Source: Cellulomonas taurus
GTDB lineage: Bacteria > Actinomycetota > Actinomycetes > Actinomycetales > Cellulomonadaceae
DNA: 64,000 nt
Assembly (NCBI RefSeq): GCF_012931845.1
Contig: NZ_CP051884.1
Span: 1,984,001 to 2,048,000 of the forward strand
Direction: 5' to 3'
A model generated the notes under the pieces. The model was given only the letters and a program-made list of their open reading frames with translations, had not been told where the DNA came from and searched no databases. Numbering within the stretch: position 1 is the first letter of the stretch; each line of letters begins with the position of its first letter. A program made the translations under genes and the position numbers. Below are positions 47,329 through 58,172 of the stretch, piece after piece.

Positions 47329-47925
47329 TCAGGCTTCGCGCAGCGTCATCCAGCCGCGATCCCGGGCCGCCGCGGCGGCCAGGATGCCGACGGTGGCCGA
47401 CGGGCTGTGCAACCGGCCGGTCAGCACCGCGTCCACCGCGTCGTCCAGCGGGACCCAGACCGGCACCATCCCGGCCTCCTCGTCCTCGCGGGTGAAGCGC
47501 TCGCCCTCCGGCACCGGTGACAGGTCGCGGGCCAGGTAGACCAGGATGCTCTCGTTCGACCCACCCGGGCTGGTGTGGAACTCGGTGAGCAGGTGCCACT
47601 GCCCGGCACGCAGGTCGGCCTCCTCGGCCAGTTCCCGCGCGGCGGCCAGTACCGGCGCCTCGCCCTCGACGTCCCGCAGCCCGGCGGGCGGCTCCCACAG
47701 CTCCGCACGCACCGGGTGCCGGTACTGCCGCAACAGCAGCACCCGCTCCTGGTTGTCCAGCGCGATGATCGCCACCGCCCCGGGGTGGTCGACGAACTCC
47801 CGGACCACCTGCGACTCGCCGAGGTCGACCTGCTCCGAGACCAGGTCCCAGATCTTGCCGTGGTGCAGCAGCTCGTGCTCCAGCACCGGCCGCGGCGCGT
47901 GCTGATCGGTGGTCTCGGCGGTCAT
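47329..47925 (-). CDS. NUDIX ADP-ribose pyrophosphatase
   Basis: 198 residues. The Nudix box is present (start GLRDVEGE, then AARELAEEADLRAG), with the ADP-ribose pyrophosphatase-type N-terminal strand pair and a VREFVDHPGAVAII block. It hydrolyses ADP-ribose to AMP and ribose-5-phosphate. It follows pyrG by one base, as does Rv1700 after pyrG in M. tuberculosis. Confidence 0.88.
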   Translation of the reverse strand: MTAETTDQHAPRPVLEHELLHHGKIWDLVSEQVDLGESQVVREFVDHPGAVAIIALDNQERVLLLRQYRHPVRAELWEPPAGLRDVEGEAPVLAAARELAEEADLRAGQWHLLTEFHTSPGGSNESILVYLARDLSPVPEGERFTREDEEAGMVPVWVPLDDAVDAVLTGRLHSPSATVGILAAAAARDRGWMTLREA

Positions 47926-47926
47926 C

Positions 47927-49588
<1,662 letters not shown>

Positions 49589-49636
49589 GGGCTTCAACCC
49601 TACCCCACCGGAGCCGATCCGGTGGGGTGCGTTCCG

Positions 49637-50707
49637 TCACCCCTGGTAGATCGCCCGCAGTTGGGCACGAACATCGGCCGGGGCGGGCAGTTCCGTCGCC
49701 CGTGCGGCGGCCGCTGCACGCAGTCGGTCGCGCTCGTCGCTGTCGGTGAGCACCCGCCGGACGGCCGTCGCCAGCCCGAGGTCGTCGCCCACCGGGACCA
49801 GCACCGCCGCGTCACCGGTGACCTCCCGGGTGCCTCCGGCGTCGGTCGCCACCACCGCCGCGCCCTGCCCGAGTGCCTCCTGCACCGCCAGGGGCTGGCC
49901 CTCCCAGACGGCGGTGGACACCACGACATCCGCGGCGGCGAACAGCTCGAGCACGTCGGCGCGCCGACCCAGCACCCGCACCGGGGCACCCGACGCCTCG
50001 ACCTGGGCCCGGACCGACGACTCCAGCGGGCCGTCCCCGGCCAGCAGCCAGACGAAGCCCGGCAGCTCCACCCGGGCGGCGGCCGACACCAGGGTGTCCA
50101 GCCCCTTCTGCGGCGCGAGGCGCGCCACCGTCACCGCCACCCGCTGCTCGGAGCTGAGGCCCAGCTCGGCCCGGGTCTGCTCGGCGCTGCTGGACGCCGT
50201 ACGACGGGCCGGGGCGGGCACCAGTGCCCGTTCGGCCCGCCGGGCACCCTGGGCGGCACTGAGCGCGACCAGATCACCGGAGACGCCGAGCACCACGTCC
50301 GCGCCGTGGGCGACCACCCGGCCGAGCACCGCGGACACCGTCCTGATCGCCCGGCCCCCCACCGGCAGGTTGTGCAGGGTCACCACGATCCGCGGCCGAT
50401 GCCGACGGGTCCGCAGTGCGAGCACCGCCAACGCTCCGGCGCGCAGTCCGTGCGCATGCACCACGTCGGCCTCCCGACCCACCGCCGCGAGTCGACGGAT
50501 CGCGGTCAGGTCCGAGGCGTGCGGCCGGTCGGCGATCTCCACCGACTGGAAGGCGCCGCCCTCGGGCAGCACGGTCGCCCGCACCGACGACGGGCCCGCG
50601 ACCAGCACCCGGTCCCCCGCCGCTGACAGTTCCGCGACCACCTGGGCGACGTGCCGGGCGACCCCGCCGGCGCTCGACCCCAACACCTGGACCACCCGCA
50701 TGCTCAT
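49637..50707 (-). CDS. GT4-family glycosyltransferase
   Basis: 356 residues from ATG 50707, overlapping the murJ stop by ATGA. A GSSAGGVARHV loop opens the first Rossmann domain, ARLAPQKGLDTL the second, and EGQPLAVQEALGQG is the EX7E motif of retaining GT4 enzymes. Acceptor and sugar are unknown. Its place behind MurJ and an MraY-like protein suggests a lipid-linked or cell-wall glycan substrate (inference). Confidence 0.85.
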   Translation of the reverse strand: MSMRVVQVLGSSAGGVARHVAQVVAELSAAGDRVLVAGPSSVRATVLPEGGAFQSVEIADRPHASDLTAIRRLAAVGREADVVHAHGLRAGALAVLALRTRRHRPRIVVTLHNLPVGGRAIRTVSAVLGRVVAHGADVVLGVSGDLVALSAAQGARRAERALVPAPARRTASSSAEQTRAELGLSSEQRVAVTVARLAPQKGLDTLVSAAARVELPGFVWLLAGDGPLESSVRAQVEASGAPVRVLGRRADVLELFAAADVVVSTAVWEGQPLAVQEALGQGAAVVATDAGGTREVTGDAAVLVPVGDDLGLATAVRRVLTDSDERDRLRAAAAARATELPAPADVRAQLRAIYQG

Positions 50708-52323
50708 CCCTTCCGTCCCCGGCGCAGCAATCCGGTGATCGCGCTCCGATCGGTCAGCCACACCGCCGCCAGCAGCACCAGTGCTCCGATCCCGGCACCG
50801 ACCACGGCCGCCAGCACCGCCGACACCACCCCGTCATCGCGCAGCAGGTCCACCACCAGGCGACCGGCCACCGACCCGAGGGCCCCACCCAGGATCAGGA
50901 CCACCGCCGACCGGGCGATCCGATGCACCGCCTCCGCCCCGGCCGCACCGCGCAGCAGCGTCAACAGGACCACACCGGCGGTGAGCATGCCGATGCTGTT
51001 CCCCACTGCCAGCGCCCGCAGCGTCGCGGGCCCGTCGGTGCCGTTGCCGACCAGCAGCAGGCAGCCCAGCCAGGACGCCACGATCACCACCGCCCAGCCG
51101 ACGCTGGCGCCGATCACCGCCAGCCGCCCGCGTTCCAGCGCGTACAGCGCCCGGGAGACGTGGAAGATCAGCCCGAAGCCCAGCAACCCGGGGGCGATCA
51201 GCGACAGCGGCTCGGTCAACGACGCCAGCAGTGCGGCGTCACCGTTCCCAACCCTGCCGAAGACGGTCGTCACCGCCGGAGCGGCGGCGATCAGCGCCAC
51301 CGCGCCCACCGTGCTGGCGGTCAGCACCCCCCGCGTGGTCAGCGCGGTTAGGGACGCGAAGCCCTCCCGGCCCGGCCGTCCGGCACGTTCGGCCAGCCGC
51401 GGGAAGGTGCTGGTCGCCAGCGGCACCGCCAGCACCGCGTAGGGCAGCAGGTACACCGGCTGGATCAGGGTCTGCCAGGCCACCAGGGTCGGCGCGTCAC
51501 CGTAGACATCCACCAGCTTGAGCACCGCCAGCACCGACGCCTGCTGCGCCACCAGTCCCCCGACCCCGGCGAGGGCGAGGTTCGACGCCCGTCGGCCCAC
51601 CCCGTCCGGGAACCGGTAGGACGGCAGCAGGCGCACCCCCGACCGCAGGACCGGGACCAGCAGCGGCACCCCCATCGCCAGCACCCCGGCCGTGGTGCCC
51701 CAGGCCAGCAGCTCGATCGCCCCGTCCGGCAGCCCGTCGGGTCCGGCGGTCACCGGCACCCCGTCGCGGCGCAGCAGGACGCCGTACCCGGCGTAGGTGG
51801 CGATCACCACCAGGCTGGAGAGCACCGGCACGAACGCCGGCCAGAAGAACTTCTTCTGCGCCTGCAGCACCCCGGAGAGCACCACCGCGAGACCGTAGAG
51901 CGGGATCTGCACCGCGAACACCCGCAGGAAGAAGATCACCAGCTCGGGGTCGCTGTGCGAGGCGGTCAACCGGGCGACCGGTGCCGCGAACACCGCCAGC
52001 AGCCCACCGATCAGCACCAGGCCGGTCAGCGTCCAGGTCAGCATCGCCGAGGCGATCCGGGACACGTCGTCGCGCATCCCCCGGGCCAGCGGAGCGGCGA
52101 TCACCGGGATCAGCGCACCGGCCAGCGCGCCACCGGCGGCGACCTCGAACAGGACGTTCGGGATCGTGTTCGCCGCGTTGTACGCGCCACCGATCCCGGT
52201 GAGCCCCACCGCGGAGCTGAACACCAGACTGCGGACGAAGCCCAGCAGTCGACTGACCACGGTCACCGCCGCGATCAGCGCCGCGGCACCCGCCAGCCCC
52301 GACAGCAGTCGGCGGCGGTTCAC
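50704..52323 (-). CDS. murJ: MurJ/MviN-family lipid II flippase
   Basis: 539 residues from GTG 52323 with about fourteen hydrophobic segments. The first segments carry RLLGFVRSLVFSSAVG and the MurJ NTIPNVLFEVAAGGAL block. MurJ moves lipid II to the outer leaflet for peptidoglycan synthesis. It lacks the large cytoplasmic pseudokinase tail of the main mycobacterial MurJ (Rv3910), so it may be a second, specialised flippase. Confidence 0.88.
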   Translation of the reverse strand: MNRRRLLSGLAGAAALIAAVTVVSRLLGFVRSLVFSSAVGLTGIGGAYNAANTIPNVLFEVAAGGALAGALIPVIAAPLARGMRDDVSRIASAMLTWTLTGLVLIGGLLAVFAAPVARLTASHSDPELVIFFLRVFAVQIPLYGLAVVLSGVLQAQKKFFWPAFVPVLSSLVVIATYAGYGVLLRRDGVPVTAGPDGLPDGAIELLAWGTTAGVLAMGVPLLVPVLRSGVRLLPSYRFPDGVGRRASNLALAGVGGLVAQQASVLAVLKLVDVYGDAPTLVAWQTLIQPVYLLPYAVLAVPLATSTFPRLAERAGRPGREGFASLTALTTRGVLTASTVGAVALIAAAPAVTTVFGRVGNGDAALLASLTEPLSLIAPGLLGFGLIFHVSRALYALERGRLAVIGASVGWAVVIVASWLGCLLLVGNGTDGPATLRALAVGNSIGMLTAGVVLLTLLRGAAGAEAVHRIARSAVVLILGGALGSVAGRLVVDLLRDDGVVSAVLAAVVGAGIGALVLLAAVWLTDRSAITGLLRRGRKG

Positions 52324-53255
52324 GTCAGCGGCGACCCGTCAGACGGCGACCCGGCGTCGGAGGCCGAGGCGGCCGCGGTCGTCGGCTCCGCCGGTCGACG
52401 ACCCCAGCCGTCGATCTCGCGCAGCACCGGGGTCCGGGCGATCACCTGGGTGAAGGACACCTTCTCCGAGGCCACCGTCAGGCCGATCACCCCGGCCAGC
52501 ACCGTCCACCGTGCGCTGCGGGGCAGTCGCCGCACGGCGATAACGCCCAGCGCCGCGCCGATCCCGTTCGCGCCGGAGTCGCCGAGCATGTCGCGCTCGG
52601 CGAGGTCGTCCGGCAGCTCACCGACGACGGCACCCAGCACGGCGGAGGCCGGACCCGATCCCGGGCCACCGACCAGAGCCGTCGGTGCGGCGGCGATGGC
52701 CGCTGCCTTCAGCGCCCGGCCAGGCCGCAGGTCGAGCAGGTTCACCAGGTTCGCGGAGGCGGCGATCAGCGCGCCGTCCAGCCCGATCTCGGTCAGCCGG
52801 AGCAGCGCCCGGCTGCCACGGCCGGCGGGGCGGGGACCGTGCGGCTGGCTCAACGCGGCGGCCAGCAGTGCGCCGGCACCGATGCCGAGCACCTTGAGAC
52901 CGCCGGTGGTCACCTCACCGTGCGCGAGCGCGCCCAGGTGACCGCGCAGCCCCTTGGCGACCGCCCCGGTGCGATCCTCGGTCAGGTCGTCCACCAGGCC
53001 GAAGCCGGTGCCGCTCACCGTGGCCATGGTCAGCGCCGCACCGTCCCGCACACTCGACGCCCCGACCAGTCCCCCGGCCAGCACCCCGGCCGCGGCCGAG
53101 GGCCCGCCGAGCAGGCTCACCGGTTCGCCGCGGTGATTGGTGCGCAGCCACTGCCGCGGGCCGCCCGGGGGTTCGTCCTCGAGCAGACCGCGCACGGCCG
53201 TGGTGGTGATCCGGGCGGTCGTCGCGGCGATCACCCGGCGCAGCACGCTGGTCAC
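52320..53255 (-). CDS. MraY/WecA-like phosphoglycosyltransferase homologue
   Basis: 311 residues from GTG 53255. Motif positions match polyprenyl-phosphate GlcNAc/MurNAc-1-P transferases: VDDLTED (D89, D90), NLVNLLD (N169-D175) and GDSGAN (225-230). The hydrophobic segments are fewer and less marked than in a normal ten-helix MraY, and the C-terminus is polar. It could be a divergent enzyme starting a lipid-linked glycan, or a regulatory paralogue. GTGA overlaps with both neighbours. Confidence 0.6.
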   Translation of the reverse strand: MTSVLRRVIAATTARITTTAVRGLLEDEPPGGPRQWLRTNHRGEPVSLLGGPSAAAGVLAGGLVGASSVRDGAALTMATVSGTGFGLVDDLTEDRTGAVAKGLRGHLGALAHGEVTTGGLKVLGIGAGALLAAALSQPHGPRPAGRGSRALLRLTEIGLDGALIAASANLVNLLDLRPGRALKAAAIAAAPTALVGGPGSGPASAVLGAVVGELPDDLAERDMLGDSGANGIGAALGVIAVRRLPRSARWTVLAGVIGLTVASEKVSFTQVIARTPVLREIDGWGRRPAEPTTAAASASDAGSPSDGSPLT

Positions 53256-54301
53256 CCCTGCGCCCCGTCCGCCGCGGCGTCGCCCGCGTTCGGGTCCGCC
53301 GCGTTGGCGTCGGCCGAGGGGTTGCGGTCCACCGGTGCGAGGGTCGTCGTCGTCGGGATCACTGTGAGGCCGTCACCGGACCCGTAGTGGCCGACCGAGC
53401 CACCGGCGTCGGCGTTCAGGGCCAGCGGCACCGACACCTGCCCGGCGATGGTGCCGGCGGCGTTCACCGTGCTGATCGCGGACGCCAGCTCGCTGTCGGC
53501 GACGATCGCGGAGATCAGTGCGTCGTCGGCCACCGGCCCACCGGCCACCACCGCGCCGGCCGCGCGGGCCGCGGTCACCCGGACCAGGGCCGCCATCGAG
53601 TCCTGGGTGGCCTGCACCTGGTCCTTGTCGGCGTTCGAGGCGGTGGTCCGCGCCGCGATGTCGTCGGTGAGCAACAGGACGTCGTCCGCCGGAGCACTCA
53701 GGTCCGCGGCCAGCTGCACCAGCGGGTCGTCCCCGGTGGTGAGCAGCTTGATCAGGGTGGTGGCGTCGCCGCTGACCTTCGTCGGGTCGGCGGCATCGGC
53801 ACCGGTGAGCGCCTGGATCAGCGCCTCGGCCAGCGCGGTGTCGGCACCGGTGCCCGACTGGGGCTGCGGGTCCAGGTAGGAGGTCAGGTTGGCGACCAGC
53901 GCCTGCCGGAAGCTGCGCAGGTCGGTGTCGGACCAGGAGTCGGTCAGCGTGACGTCGGCGGTCACCGTGGCACCGGCGGCGGTCAGCTGGTCCTCGATCG
54001 CCTGCCGCGACTCGTCGTCGACCGTGCCCATCGCGACCACGGCCACGTTCCGGTCGGCCAGCGTGCCGTCCACCAGGGACGGTCCAGCGGCGGCGATGTA
54101 GTCCTCGGCGGCGGTGGTCGCCGCCTTCGAGGTGTCGAGCTCGGTGCGCAGCGCGTCCTTCTCCTCCCGGAGCTGGTCGACCTGGCCGGTGAGCGTGTTG
54201 CCGATGCTCTCCCGGAGCGGACCGGCGCCGAGGACGATGCCCACGGCCAGCGCCAGGAACACCGAGATCAGCGAGACGAGGTGGTAACGGAAGTCGATCA
54301 C
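53252..54301 (-). CDS. mctB: MctB/SteB-family protein (Rv1698-like)
   Basis: 349 residues from GTG 54301. The N-terminus MIDFRYHLVSLISVFLALAVGIVLGAG is diagnostic for this family: one membrane helix, then a coiled coil (~30-70) and an extracytoplasmic alpha/beta domain. It was described as a copper-related outer-membrane channel in mycobacteria (MctB), and as SteB, a septal protein, in corynebacteria. It follows steA by 31 bp. Confidence 0.88.
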   Translation of the reverse strand: MIDFRYHLVSLISVFLALAVGIVLGAGPLRESIGNTLTGQVDQLREEKDALRTELDTSKAATTAAEDYIAAAGPSLVDGTLADRNVAVVAMGTVDDESRQAIEDQLTAAGATVTADVTLTDSWSDTDLRSFRQALVANLTSYLDPQPQSGTGADTALAEALIQALTGADAADPTKVSGDATTLIKLLTTGDDPLVQLAADLSAPADDVLLLTDDIAARTTASNADKDQVQATQDSMAALVRVTAARAAGAVVAGGPVADDALISAIVADSELASAISTVNAAGTIAGQVSVPLALNADAGGSVGHYGSGDGLTVIPTTTTLAPVDRNPSADANAADPNAGDAAADGAQG

Positions 54302-54332
54302 AGCGAGGGCTCTCGGTAGCAGGAGTCAGTCA

Positions 54333-55520
54333 TCACGCGCCCCCGAACAGGGAGCCGAACCAGCGCACCAGGTCGTCCCAGCGCGCGCCGAGCAACCCGA
54401 TCAGGGTCTGCCCGGCGGTGGTGGAGGCCAGCGCCACCCCGAGCGCCAGCAGACCTGCCAGCACCAGGAGGGTCAGCTGCACGTTGGAGATCCGGTTGCG
54501 GTACAGCCGGGACACGCCCTTGGCGTCCACCAGCTTGCCGCCGACCCGCAGCCGGGTCAGGAAGGTGCTCGCCATGCCCGCACGCCCCTTGTCCAGGAAC
54601 TCGACCAGCGTGGCGTGCGTGCCGACCGCGACGATCAGCTCCGCGCCCTTGTCGTCGGAGAGCAGCATCGCGATGTCCTCGCTGGTGCCGGTCGCCGGGA
54701 ACACGATGTGCGGCACGCCGAGCTGGTCCACCCGGCTCAGGCCCGGCGCGCGGCCGTCCCGGTAGGCGTGCACCACGATCTCCGCACCGCACTTGAGCGC
54801 CCGGTCGGAGACCGAGTCCATGTCGCCGACGATCATGTCCGGGGTCCACCCGGCGTCGATGATCGCGTCGGCGCCACCGTCCACCCCGATCAGCACGGGG
54901 CGGTACTCACGGATGTAGGACCGGAGGGTGACCAGGTCCTCCTTGTAGTGGTAGCCGCGCACCACGATCAGGACCTGACGTCCCTCGATCTGGGTGGTGA
55001 TGTCCGGCACGCCCACGCCGTCGAGCAGCAGGTCCCGCTCACGACGCAGGTAGTCCATCGTGTTGGCGGCGAAGGACTCCAGCTGGGTGGACAGCCCGGC
55101 GCGGGCCTCCTCCTGGTCGCTGGCCACCGTCTGCTCGGTCTGCACCACGCCCTCGGCGAGGAGCGTCTCGCCGTCGTAGACCTTGCCGTCCACGATCCGC
55201 AGGTCGCGGCCCTCGCGGGCGGTCATGATGTCCGACCCGAGGTCGTCGATCAGCGGGATCCCCGCCTCGACCAGGATGCCCGGACCGAGGTTCGGGTAGC
55301 GGCCGGAGGTGGAACGGGCGGCATTGAGCACCGCGGCAGGTGCGGCGGCGACGAGTGAGTCGGCGGCGACCCGGTCGATGTCGACATGGTCGATCACGGC
55401 GATGTCACCAGGGCGCAGTCGCTTGGTCAGCGCCTTGGTCCGCGGATCGACCCGTGCGGGTCCGACGATCTCACCCGCGCGGGCAGCGGCGGGGCGTCGG
55501 CGCGAGGGCAGGAGTTTCAT
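54333..55520 (-). CDS. steA: SteA septum-trafficking protein (thiamin pyrophosphokinase-like fold)
   Basis: 395 residues. The central domain shows GVDGGAD (212-218) and GDMDSVSD (232-239), the nucleotide-binding acidic motifs of thiamin pyrophosphokinase, though SteA is not known to make thiamin diphosphate. One membrane helix near the C-terminus (~350-370) anchors it. Corynebacterial SteA and SteB control cell separation through RipA hydrolase. It follows recN by 6 bp. Confidence 0.9.
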   Translation of the reverse strand: MKLLPSRRRPAAARAGEIVGPARVDPRTKALTKRLRPGDIAVIDHVDIDRVAADSLVAAAPAAVLNAARSTSGRYPNLGPGILVEAGIPLIDDLGSDIMTAREGRDLRIVDGKVYDGETLLAEGVVQTEQTVASDQEEARAGLSTQLESFAANTMDYLRRERDLLLDGVGVPDITTQIEGRQVLIVVRGYHYKEDLVTLRSYIREYRPVLIGVDGGADAIIDAGWTPDMIVGDMDSVSDRALKCGAEIVVHAYRDGRAPGLSRVDQLGVPHIVFPATGTSEDIAMLLSDDKGAELIVAVGTHATLVEFLDKGRAGMASTFLTRLRVGGKLVDAKGVSRLYRNRISNVQLTLLVLAGLLALGVALASTTAGQTLIGLLGARWDDLVRWFGSLFGGA

Positions 55521-55526
55521 CGCCGT

Positions 55527-57269
55527 TCATCGTGCCATGTTTCGTTGCACCAATAGCTCTGCTGCGTGTGCGCGCGCCGCGGGCGAGTCGTCGCCGGAGA
55601 GCATCCGGGCCAGCTCGCTCACCCGGTCCTCGCCCTCGACCGCACGCACGTCCGAGGCGGTCACCACGTCCGCGCTGCCATCCGCTCCGCCGCGGGACTT
55701 GGTCACCACCAGGTGGCGATCGCCGAAGGCGGCGACCTGCGCCAGGTGGGTCACCACCAGCACCTGTGCCCCGGTGGCCAGCGCCGACAACCGGCGTCCG
55801 ACCTCGGTCGCGGCCCGGCCGCCGACCCCCGCGTCCACCTCGTCGAAGACGAAGGTGCCCGGCCGGTCGTCGCCCTGATCCGGCGAGGTCGCCAGCGCCA
55901 CCTCCAGGGCCAGCATCACCCGGGAGAGCTCACCGCCGGAGGCCCCCTTGCCCAGCGGGCGGGCCGGCGCACCGGCGTGCGGCAGCAGGAGCATCTCCAC
56001 CGAATCTCCACCGTGCGGACCCAGCTCACCCGCGTCGGCGACCCGGACCTCCAGCCGCGCACCGGCCATCGCCAGCCCGGCCAGCTCCTCGGAGACGGTC
56101 TCGGCCAGTCGCCCGGCGGCGTCCCGGCGTGCGGCCCCGATCTGTGCGGCGAGCTCGGTCAGTCGCCGGTCCAGCCCGTCACGCTGCTCGTGCAGCGCGG
56201 TCAGCCGGTCCTCGCCGCCGTCGATCTGCAGCAGACGTTCGGCGCTCTCCTGCGACCAGCGCAGCACCGCCTCGATGTCCTCGCCGTAGCTGCGGGTCAG
56301 GGCGACCAGCTCGGCCCGTCGACCGAGCGCCTGCTCCAGCCGTGCCGGGTCGGCCTGCAGGTCCTGCAGGTAGGACGACAGCTCGGTCGCGGCATCCGCC
56401 AGCAGGTACCCGGCCTCGGCGACCCGGTCACGCAGCTCGATCAGCTTCGGGTCGTGCCCGCCACCGGCTTCCAGCTGCCGACGCGCCTGCTCCACCGCAC
56501 CGGTCGCCGACAGGTCGGCGGTGGCGTCCTCCTCGCCCATCAGGATCTGGTGCGCGCCGGCCGCCGCCTGCCGCAGGTCCTCGGCGTGGGACAGTCGCTC
56601 GATCTCCGCGGTGAGCGCCAGGTCCTCCCCCGGCTGCGGGTCGACCCGCTCCACCTCGGCCAGGCCGAGCCGCAACAGCTCCGCCTCCCGGGCGAGTTCC
56701 TGCTTGCGCGAGGTCAGGTCCTCGATCTGCGCGTGCACCTGCCCTCGCTCGGCCCAGGTCGCCCGGTACTCGTCCAGCAACCCGCCGTGCGCCTGACCGG
56801 CGTAGGCGTCCAGCGCGTCCCGCTGGTGCGCCGCCGACCGCAGCCGGGTCTGGTCCATCTGCCCGTGCACGGTGATCAGGCTGTCGGCGAGTTCGGCGAG
56901 CACCGACTGCGGCACTGACCGGCCGCCCAGGTACGCCCGCGACCGACCCGGAGTGCCGTCGGTCCCGGCACCCACGGTGCGGAGCAGCAGCAGGCTGCCG
57001 TCGTCGTCGAGCGCTGCTCCGGCCTCCATCGCGCGGGCGGCCACCGTCGAATCCGTCGGCACGACGATCCGGCCCTCGACCACCGCCGACTCGGCACCGA
57101 TCCGCACCGTCGCCGGGTCGGCCTTGCCGCCGAGCAGCAGGTTCAGTGCGGTCAGGACCATCGTCTTGCCCGCGCCGGTCTCACCGGTCAGCACCGTCAG
57201 ACCCGGGTGCAACTGGATCCGGGCCTCGCCGATCACACCCAGGTCACTGATCGTGATCTCGTCGAACAC
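55527..57269 (-). CDS. recN: DNA repair ATPase RecN
   Basis: 580 residues from GTG 57269. Walker A GETGAGKT (29-36), two long helical coiled-coil arms (~150-350), signature GGELSRVMLAL and Walker B FVFDEVDAGVGG. It is an SMC-like protein for double-strand break repair. It follows nadK by 42 bp, the standard actinobacterial order tlyA-nadK-recN-steA. Confidence 0.94.
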   Translation of the reverse strand: MFDEITISDLGVIGEARIQLHPGLTVLTGETGAGKTMVLTALNLLLGGKADPATVRIGAESAVVEGRIVVPTDSTVAARAMEAGAALDDDGSLLLLRTVGAGTDGTPGRSRAYLGGRSVPQSVLAELADSLITVHGQMDQTRLRSAAHQRDALDAYAGQAHGGLLDEYRATWAERGQVHAQIEDLTSRKQELAREAELLRLGLAEVERVDPQPGEDLALTAEIERLSHAEDLRQAAAGAHQILMGEEDATADLSATGAVEQARRQLEAGGGHDPKLIELRDRVAEAGYLLADAATELSSYLQDLQADPARLEQALGRRAELVALTRSYGEDIEAVLRWSQESAERLLQIDGGEDRLTALHEQRDGLDRRLTELAAQIGAARRDAAGRLAETVSEELAGLAMAGARLEVRVADAGELGPHGGDSVEMLLLPHAGAPARPLGKGASGGELSRVMLALEVALATSPDQGDDRPGTFVFDEVDAGVGGRAATEVGRRLSALATGAQVLVVTHLAQVAAFGDRHLVVTKSRGGADGSADVVTASDVRAVEGEDRVSELARMLSGDDSPAARAHAAELLVQRNMAR

Positions 57270-57311
57270 TCTCGCCCTCGTCGTCTCGTCGTGTCGTGAT
57301 GGTCCGGGTGG

Positions 57312-58172
57312 TTACTGCTCGTCCGACCGCCCGCGCCAGCCGACCACCGGCAGGTCGAACTTCTGCACCAGCCGGTCGGTGAACGGCGCCGGGGTCAGTC
57401 GGGCCAGCCGCACCGGCACCGGGGACCGCCGCACCTCGACCCGCGACCCGGCCGGCACCTCGATCCGGCGTCGACCGTCGCAGACCAGCACCGCCGGTGA
57501 CGGCGACCGGGTCAGCACCTCGACCGCGATCACGCTGCGTGGACCGACCACCAGCGGCCGGGCGAACAGCGCGTGCGCCGACAGCGGCACCACGATCAGG
57601 CTGTCCACCTCCGGCCACACCACCGGCCCGCCCGCGGAGAACGCGTGCGCCGTCGACCCGGTGGAGGTCGCCAGCACCACGCCGTCGCAGCCGAAGGAGG
57701 ACAGCGGCCGGTCGTCGACCTCGATGACCACCTCGACCATCTTGGCCGGCTCGGCCTTCTCCAGCGCCGCCTCGTTCAGCGCCCACCCCACGATCGGGTC
57801 CTTCGCCCCGGGGACCTGCACCTGGACCTGGAGCGTCGTCCGCTCCTCGACTCCGTAGTCGCCCGCGGCCACCCGACGCACGGCGTTCACGATGTCGTCG
57901 CGCTCGCTCTCCGCCAGGAAGCCGACATGGCCCAGGTTGATCCCGAGCAGCGGCACACCCGCGGCGCGGGCCAACTCCGCCGCGCGCAGGATGGTGCCGT
58001 CACCGCCGAGGATGATCGCCAGCTCGATGTTGTGGAAGCTCATCCCGGGCATGTCGTCCCCGGCACGCACCGGCTCGAAGCCGTGCGCCTCCAGCGCGGC
58101 GCAGGTCTCCTGCTCCGCGGTCACCGCCTCCGCGCGACCGCTGTGCGTCACCACCAGGACCCTGCGGGTCAT
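57312..58172 (-). CDS. nadK: NAD kinase
   Basis: 286 residues from ATG 58172, overlapping the tlyA stop by ATGA. The GGDGT motif (~56-60) and the NEAALEKA substrate block are in place, with the TSTGSTAHAFSAGGPVV loop. It phosphorylates NAD to NADP. Confidence 0.94.
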   Translation of the reverse strand: MTRRVLVVTHSGRAEAVTAEQETCAALEAHGFEPVRAGDDMPGMSFHNIELAIILGGDGTILRAAELARAAGVPLLGINLGHVGFLAESERDDIVNAVRRVAAGDYGVEERTTLQVQVQVPGAKDPIVGWALNEAALEKAEPAKMVEVVIEVDDRPLSSFGCDGVVLATSTGSTAHAFSAGGPVVWPEVDSLIVVPLSAHALFARPLVVGPRSVIAVEVLTRSPSPAVLVCDGRRRIEVPAGSRVEVRRSPVPVRLARLTPAPFTDRLVQKFDLPVVGWRGRSDEQ

